Made by a program: the position numbers and the translations under genes. From Microplitis mediator (taxonomy: Eukaryota; Arthropoda; Insecta; Hymenoptera; Braconidae), in NCBI RefSeq assembly GCF_029852145.1, contig NC_079978.1, forward strand, positions 10,414,801-10,478,800: a stretch of DNA of 64,000 bases, written 5' to 3'. This document shows, in pieces, positions 57,162 through 64,000 of the stretch. Every line of letters starts with the position of its first letter. The first letter of the stretch is position 1. The notes under the pieces are model-generated. The model ran no database searches. It was not told the origin of the DNA and worked only from the letters and a program-made list of their open reading frames with translations.

Positions 57162-58706
57162 GTGAATCAATCAGGAGTAATGCATTTTTTAAACTTGTCT
57201 TACCATTATATTTCCTAAATTTTCTAAATTTCATATCTTAACAACTTTTTGAGGTCATAGGCTAAAAAATTACAGGAGTCGTCTTTTAATACATACAAAA
57301 TGATGTAATAAATTCAGTTAAATAAAAAAATATTATTTCGAAATCAGGAGATTTTGTATGGAATAACCCATTTCGATTTAAGGAAAAGTAAAAATTTAAA
57401 AAAAATACATTTTTTTAAACATTTTAAATTATAATTTTCGATATCACTAAATCCTAAATGGTTGAATTTACGAAAAAACTCTAGGAGGTCCTTTTCTTGG
57501 AGCGGTAAATTCTCCTACAAAACTATATATTATTTATCTACTAATTTTGTAACCAGTAATATAATTTTCCTCATGGTATTACAATGGGAAAGTATCATCA
57601 TTTACACATGTTTTTTAACGGCATTAGAATTAAAGGTTGTTTTCATTACTTTTCTAAATACTTATTGTACAGGGCTTTTGCGGACCGGCCGCGTTATGTC
57701 TATTCATTAGAGTTTCTATCGAATGAAACAAAATTTTCGTCTGTTCACTTAAAGCTTAGTGCTTTCAGATCATTAAAATGGTTAGATTTATGAAAAAAAC
57801 ATAACAGACCGTTCTTGTAAAACAATAAATTTTTTATTCAAAACTGTATTGCGCATTGTTGTGTATGGGACATTCCATACTATATTACCTGATTTCGAAA
57901 ATCATGATTTTTTATTTAGCTGAATTTTTGACATCATTTTGTGTGTATCAAAAGACACTTCTTGTAAATTTTTAGCCCCTTATCTCCAAAAGTTCTTAGG
58001 ATTCGAATTTGTGAAAATTAAAAAAAAATAATGCGGCAAGTTTAAAAAATGCATGACTCCTGTTCAATTCATCATGATCTCAAAGTAATTAGAGTTATTT
58101 TTTTCGTCTCGAAATGTATTTTTTGAGAAATAATATGAAATTCTAAAAATTTCATATTTTCAACTTTATTTCTCAATTTTCAGCTCAAATGTTGAGTTTT
58201 CTGGAAAGCGACATTTATTGTTTATTCATTTTTTTGTTTTTTTCGAAAATATATATATATATATACTAGATTTCAAATCTGTATTGGCAGACGTACAATA
58301 ATTATTGTACACGTCCCATAATTTTATGTACTATACAATCCTCAATCGCTAGCTACGATCCGTGAAAAATGCGATAATTTTTAATGATCGCTATGCTTAC
58401 GCTAGTAAAATCATTCAAAAAAATGGATTTGCTGTCGCATGTATTTTCTCGCCATGTATCGGTGCTAATTATTTCTTTTTATAGTTAGAAAACAGCCTGC
58501 TAGTAGTTTTTTTTTGACATCCGCCTAATACATTTACCATTAAATACTTAAAATTTTAATAACTATTATGAAATGTTAAAAATTAGAATAGATATTATCA
58601 AATGTTTACGTCTTTCAACTTTTATATCAATGATCGGCTTTATTTTCACTGTAAATACTAATGAATTGAAAATTGAATCATTAATTTTACTTCAATTTAG
58701 TAATAT
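57162..58706. other. Repeat-rich spacer
   Basis: 57335-57910 has a weak inverted pair (TTTCGAAATCAGG at the left, CCTGATTTCGAAA at the right), probably an old element. 57555-57720 (CATGGTATTACAATGGGAAAG) also occurs at 59797-59850. No gene found; the frames at 57462 and 57584 lack domains. Confidence 0.5.
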
Positions 58707-59788
58707 TGTAAAATATTAACTTAAAAACTACATTAAATATTTATTTGCTGGATCGGGATGGTGAAAGAAATAATAATTCACTAATTTGGTGTATTGTCCA
58801 TATTTAATAAAATTAAATCACAGATAATAGCAAGAGTACAAGAGTTGATCACAAGTTTATATTAGAGCACTTATTAAACATTATTTGATTGCATTTGAGT
58901 TTAATTGAGTGAATATAAATTGCATGGCACCGTACACATGAAATGTTATATACATTATATATAGAGCGCAGTTGAATTGAAGATTGAGTTTTTCGAGTTT
59001 AAATGAGTATGAGTTTTTGTAATTTTACACGGCACCATACACGTGAATTAATAAAGTACATAAAGCGCAGTAATGAATAAATTATTGACAATCAATAATT
59101 AACTATCACAATATTTCGAATATAAATTTCAGTCACAATTAATTTTAATACGTGACATAGAGTACGAGTAAGAGCCGAGTATTAATAAGAGATGCGTAGC
59201 GAGCCGAGTCTGAACGTATAATAATTACTTTGCAGTCACAAATAAAATTTGATATTGATTTTTGAGATTAAAGATTACTGGATGACTGAATGATGACATC
59301 AGTCACACCAGTTGACATCATGTACAAGTAAATAATTAATCGATGAGTAATGAAAGTGAATGCAAATTAAGAATAATTATTTGTGGCTGCAAAGTCACGT
59401 GATGGCGAGTATTTGTATGTATATATATAGCCGGCAGGTTATTTTGACACGTGGTCAACACAAAAATGATCACAGATTTTATTAATTAAATTGTGAATAT
59501 AACTGAAAAATATAGATGAATAATAATACCTGATGAATTTGCGAGTAGTAATCAAATTAATGTAATCAATGACACACGATAATCTGTACGATGTAATTGA
59601 ATATTATATTAAACTTGTAGCACGTGGTGATCTATCACAAGTGATGTAGAATAATGCCAGTTGCCGCGTAGCTGGCTATCGAGTTGAAATTCCGAGTATT
59701 AGAGGGCGCGTTGATAACAGCACCTCTGGCATAGTAGAGCGTCAAATTATCAAGTGTTCTGGCGCGAACATTTGAAATTTACGCAACA
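58707..59788. mobile_element. Solo LTR, TGTAAAATAT family
   Basis: Starts TGTAAAATATTAACTT, ends TTTACGCAACA, 1082 bp, with a perfect AATAT duplication (58702-58706 and 59789-59793). It is the empty-site partner of 16171-18648. Confidence 0.95.
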
Positions 59789-59898
59789 AATATAATTATT
59801 CTCATGGTATTACAATGGGAAAGTATCATCATTTACGCAGGTTTAAATGACAATAGAATCAATTTTTTTGTTTTTATTATTTTTCATAATACTTATGG

Positions 59899-60108
59899 TA
59901 CAGGGTTTTCGTGGACCGTCCGCATTAGGTATATACATTGTACAGGGTTTTCGCGGACCGTCTGCGTTAGCTATATTCATTGTACGGGGTTTTCGCGGAC
60001 CGTCGGCGTTAAGTGTTTTTATTGTACGGGGTTTTCGCAGACCGTCCGTGTTTAGTATATACATTGTACAGGGTTTTTGCGGACCGTCCATGTAAGGTAT
60101 TGGCAGGG
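59899..60108. repeat. 42-bp tandem array, 5 units
   Basis: TACAGGG/TACGGGG recurs at 59899, 59941, 59983, 60025 and 60067, exactly 42 bp apart. Each unit has GTTTTCGCGGACCGTC. Because 42 is a multiple of three, frames stay open on both strands (59804-60055 and 60148-59843). A single unit occurs at 57669. No evidence for translation. Confidence 0.93.
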
Positions 60109-60522
60109 AGCGCGACGAAAACGACATCTGATGGCTACAAAAAATCATGCCCGAGAATTATAAAAGATATATAAAATCAGTGTAAAAAATAAAAATTCGT
60201 TATAAAATCAAAATATAAAAATTTATAATGATATAAATAAAAAAGTGTAATTGTATTTTTGATAGAGAAAATTGAATTGAATATATTTCAATAAAAAAAT
60301 TAAGTACAAAAAATTTTCATAAATAATAATCACTATTATTTTAGAATAGAATAAGGTTAACCGATAAAATCAAATCAAATAATATATGACAACTACAATG
60401 ATAATGGTTTAAAAAATAGTAAAATAGTCAATTGAGTTTTTTAACAAAATTGAAGAAAATAATTTTATTTTAATTCATGATAATTTGCTTGTAAATCGTA
60501 ACTAAAAAAACATAATGTTTTT
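60109..60522. other. AT-rich spacer with no gene seen
   Basis: Follows the 42-bp array. No gene or clear repeat. Confidence 0.4.
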
Positions 60523-60638
60523 TTAACCTTCCGTTATACGCGCTTTCTCTAGTGTCTCACTCATATTCACGCCAACTCTATTAGCTTAAGTAGTGTTGTA
60601 CAGGGAATCACCGAATAGCGCGAGTAACGAAGGGTTAA
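60523..60638. mobile_element. Small piggyBac-like MITE
   Basis: TTAA at both ends (60523-60526 and 60635-60638) with inverted CCTTCCGTTATACGCGC / CCCTTCGTTACTCGCGC. The internal length is 108 bp. It shares TTAA targeting and CC(C/T)TT starts with the element at 22850-23760. Confidence 0.75.
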
Positions 60639-61284
60639 AAAATAATTTTTAGGCAATGATAAAAATCATTATCCAAACCGGATTTGAATCAATAAATTAT
60701 AAAATATTGTTTTAACCTCAAACGATGAGCAAAGGCAAACATTAACGACACAATAACTATTATGAACTATTTTTAAACTTAATTTTCACGTGTTTATATT
60801 CAAAGAGAGCATGATTTAACGAAATTGTATCCACAGCGAGCGCTGCGATCGTTTAGTTGTCCCCACCATATACTAGGCTTCCTGCCAATATTTATAATAC
60901 AGGATTTTCATGAAACGTCCGAGATGAGTTTAATGGGGTTAATTATATGAAGATTTCATAAACTGCTTGCCTTATTTATGCACTATGATAAAAAATCGCA
61001 TTGTAGAGTGATCTAGCAAAATAAACAATACCTGCTATAGTATCAATATAGAATATTCTTAAATAAATTAAATTGACGTGCCAAGTTGTTGTTTATAACG
61101 TATATAATAGTATTTTGCGTTGTAAGTGATGAAAAGAGTTGGAATTTTGGGAAAGGGATAAAGTTAACTACGCAAGAAAGGCGATGGCTGAGATTACTCA
61201 AAGTCTGAAATGGCGTTTCATCCCATTTCACGCACTATGTTGTTATATTATCTGCATTGAAACTATGAGTTTTAATGTTTGGAG
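60639..61284. other. Spacer with no gene seen
   Basis: AT-rich, with no domain in any frame. Confidence 0.4.
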
Positions 61285-61403
61285 CACTGCAGCCAGATCG
61301 TGGATGAAAAGTTTCCCTTCCTTTGCATCATTTTAGCATCACTCACAGCTTAAACGGTGCTTGGGAAGGGGAACTTTTCGTCCACGATCTGGCTGCACTG
61401 GTC
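61285..61403. repeat. Hairpin MITE
   Basis: CACTGCAGCCAGATCGTGGA...GAAAAGTTTCCCTTCC faces its inverse (GGAAGGGGAACTTTTCGTCC, then ACGATCTGGCTGCACTG) around a loop of about 40 bp. Arms of ~38 bp have few mismatches. Target duplication not clear. Confidence 0.75.
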
Positions 61404-62512
61404 TGGAGCCAATTGAAACAAGCAAAGTTCTGACCGATAGTTCAATAAGTGGACTCATAGTATTTTCTAGTTTTTCAAACACAACTGTCAGTTTGGTTGG
61501 TTATTACCCATACAAAAATTTTTTTCAATTCTTGAGCAAGTCTGCTCTCAAGATCGACAGTCGCTAGTGTCTTTCTATGAATGTGTCTTGCTGCAGATAC
61601 TCGTGACCAGATTTAAATTGCAAGCCTAGTTCAAGTTGAAAATAGTTTCACATGGCTTGCTCAAGATCTGCTCAAGGCTTAGAATTGACCTTGAACCTTG
61701 AGCAAATCTTGAGCAAGCCACACGTAAGTACCTATTGTAGGTTATACTGGTGCAAGAAATGCGTCAAATACTTTTTCATTGCACTGTGTTCAAGATATAT
61801 TTAATATTCTTGCTTACGATACCATGAGCAAGACATACACAAATCTTGACAAAGGTTTCTTGATTCACGATCTTGCAAAAGACACAGACGTAGAAGAAGG
61901 AACTCGCAGCTAAGTTTTGCTCAAGATACTTATGCCAGAATCTTGCTCAAACACGTGTTACTAGATTAGAATGATGTAAATATCTAGAAACTTACAATAG
62001 GCAAATACGTTTCTGACAGAGATGAAATGAAGTCAACAGCTAATTTATTTGGCAGAAACTGATAATATTATTCTCTAGAGAAAAATCTGATAAGTTTCTT
62101 CACCTTCAATTACATTCGTCTGAAATTGGATTAATTTGACTGGCAAAACAGGCATTGAAAGTGCGACTTTCAATGCAAGTAACATAAATATAATATTTGT
62201 TGACCATTAGCAATATCATTTTGTATTTCATATTTTATATTCTAAGACATAGCTGCTAACATTTTTTAGAAAATTTGATTAATGATTTATTGCATCTTGA
62301 TACAAATTCTCAGTGATTTTAATGCTACGCTATGTTAAAAACTCATGTAGTCATCCACATTAGTTAGTTGATTGAGTGATAGACTTTTGTAAATATCGAT
62401 TGATTGCTATTAGATCGGGTGAGGATTATTGAAGATTGGAGACCCAGCGCTCATGGATTCTTTCGAATAAGCAATATGTGCTTATTAAAGTGCGTTGAAA
62501 AACAACATTTTT
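61404..62512. repeat. Fragment related to the arms of the 12014-15780 element, then spacer
   Basis: 61520-61970 shares CTTGCTGCAGATACT...CAGATTTAAATTGCAAGCCT order and TTGCTCAAGAT repeats with that element's arms, at lower similarity. From 61980 on, no gene or repeat was recognised. Confidence 0.6.
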
Positions 62513-62700
62513 TTTTTTAACTTCCCGCTAAGAAAATTGAAAATTTTCAAAAATTCGGAAAGTTATTGGCTTCGGTCCGATTTGCAAAAACCGAGTTTCT
62601 ATCAGGTTTTGACGTTTTGAGGTTCAAGGGTGCCATCCCGACTAATTTCACGATGATGTCCGACCGTATGTATGTGCGTACGTACGTATGTATTGTGACG
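62513..62700. repeat. Repeat shared with 42960-43135
   Basis: AACTTCCCGCTAAGAAAATT and the following text down to an imperfect (GTACGTAT) tract match the 3' part of that repeat in opposite orientation. Confidence 0.7.
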
Positions 62701-62845
62701 TTATTTTTTGTACGAGGCTTGGATTAAGTTAACGTCATAAGCACCAACTGATTTTTGAGGCATAGCCGAGCACGGTAACTCAAGACTTAGAATTTAGCTT
62801 ACAGTAAATTGCGATTTTGATACAGTTTTTTTTTGGTGATTGAGT

Positions 62846-63892
62846 TCTTATGTCCAATAAATTTTTTTTATTTAATTTATTTTATTTCATAAATAAATAT
62901 ACGAAACTCCTCTTTACAAAAGCACGCGAAAACGCAGCGTCAGTATTACCATCACTTATGCGTATAAAAGTAGCGCGACGATTTTGGCAATAACGATTGA
63001 CGAATAAATAAAAACTTGTCGTCATTTTCCACCAATGACAACAATTTAATTACTCCCATCAAACATCAATCAAAGTTTTTAAATAGCCTGAGCACCATGG
63101 CTCAGGGCCTTAGTTGACTATCAGATCTCGTGATCTTGAGCCCTACGGACCGCGAATAACGAAACCGCGAAAATTTCGTGAATTTTATTGCAGGAATCCG
63201 CGTTTGCGTTGAAAAGTCAATAACTGAATCCAAATTATCTATTAAAAATTCTCAAACAACTATTAAAAATTCGGTTCGATTGAATAGTGATACAAAATAA
63301 AAATAAATTGTTATCCAATCTCGAGTCGATTCAGTTCTGCGCATAATAGCCTTCGGGCCCAATAAAGACGCATAATACAATAAAATTGTATTTTAAAAAT
63401 TTGTGAAAAGTATAGTGTATAAGTGAAGTTCAATTAAAAATATTGTAATTGGAACGTTAAATAAAAAGACTAGAGATCATAACTTCAATCTTCAGAGTTT
63501 CATTCGAAAGTAGCACATAAGATTTTATCCTACAACCCCAGCTGCGCCTATTTAACCAAATCCACTCAGGAGGAGGTCGAGTGAGCTGCAAAGTTCTGGA
63601 GGGATAAAAGCCTGCCGTGTTAGAATAAAGAATCATCTAAAGGTAAGTGAGAGACATTTAAAACATTTTCTCTCTATTGATCGATTTATAAATGAAGCGT
63701 GATCAAGCTCGAAGGCGTTTGGGTTCGTATTCTTCGAAAAACCCACATTAAATAATAAATATAGGAAGTGAAAACCTTCCTCGTATTCTTTACTGTTGTC
63801 CGCATCCTCCAAATCGCTCGTTAAATTCTTCTATCGCTACCAAAGGGAGAAATCCCGGATAATTAATTTAAATCTAAGCGGCGGACATAACA
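62846..63892 (+). repeat. LTR, TGTTATGTCC family (probable 5' LTR)
   Basis: Starts TCTTATGTCCAATAAATT (one change from TGTTATGTCC), ends GGACATAACA, and is collinear with 55825-57161 without that copy's extra tandem repeats. GTTTCATTCGAAAGTAGCAC near 63500 and CCGCATCCTCCAA near 63800 are shared blocks. Because a primer-site-like sequence follows, it is probably the 5' LTR of an element continuing past the window. Confidence 0.75.
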
Positions 63893-63905
63893 TAAAGAAA
63901 ACTGG

Positions 63906-63925
63906 TGGTAGCGGTGGGATTCGAA
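63906..63925 (+). other. Possible primer binding site
   Basis: TGGTAGCGGTGGGATTCGAA is complementary to a tRNA 3' end of the form TTCGAATCCCACCGCTACCA, a Leu- or Ser-type tRNA tail. It starts 13 bases after the LTR, farther than usual, so the assignment is tentative. Confidence 0.45.
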
Positions 63926-64000
63926 GGTGCTAATCCTTCTCTTTGAGAAATTGCATTTACCTTAAAATTTCTTATAAATTCACGTTTTCTTTTCCCAAAT

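Overview
The window is eukaryotic: AT-rich, almost without host genes, and packed with nested transposons, solo LTRs, foldback elements and satellites. Pol II-style splice donors (GTAAGT) appear in a MULE remnant and a tRNA-derived SINE is present. The families seen (Polinton/Maverick of the adintovirus-like type, FLYWCH-MULE, THAP-bearing repeats, piggyBac-like MITEs) fit an insect genome, possibly a parasitoid hymenopteran. That host assignment is inference from repeat style, not proof.

The centrepiece is one large, dead Polinton/Maverick at 4277-36636, bounded by about 0.6 kb terminal inverted repeats that carry 30-bp subterminal repeats. Its gene order from left to right is: an unknown protein (+); double jelly-roll major capsid (-); a 53-codon ORF (-); penton-like minor capsid (-); adenain-type protease (-); phospholipase-A2-domain minor capsid protein (-); packaging ATPase (+); a conserved Polinton protein of unknown function (+); a fibre-like coiled-coil protein (+); retroviral-type integrase with chromodomain (+); protein-primed DNA polymerase B (-); a Ser/Gln-rich protein (+); and a small conserved protein (-). 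Integrase and the coiled-coil protein are open throughout. Most other genes are broken by clean transposon insertions, stop codons or frameshifts. The first ~200 residues of polymerase B are missing from their place and lie 14 kb away at 47393-48300, sharing about 33 bp with the break point.

The insertions are unusually readable. Solo LTRs with 4- or 5-bp target duplications lie in the capsid gene and in the left terminal repeat. A piggyBac-like MITE (TTAA) lies in the ATPase. TA-flanked foldback or CCCAG-ended elements lie in the conserved protein gene and in polymerase B. A family with CCCT...AGGG termini and 2-bp target duplications, loaded with 93-, 92- or 65-bp tandem arrays, splits the penton and PLA2 genes. 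The copy in the PLA2 gene has grown to 9.5 kb through further nesting: a long-TIR element, a THAP fragment, a solo LTR with another element inside it, and another CCCT element.

Flanks: 1-3451 holds the 3' end of an LTR retrotransposon inserted in the LTR of a second family. 36637-47392 holds a degraded, intron-bearing FLYWCH/MULE transposase gene split by large inverted-repeat elements. 48656-64000 is satellites, foldbacks, MITEs, a solo LTR, two LTRs of the TGTTATGTCC family (the last looks like the 5' LTR of an element running off the right edge), and a 42-bp tandem array. No host gene, rRNA, functional tRNA or CRISPR array was found.
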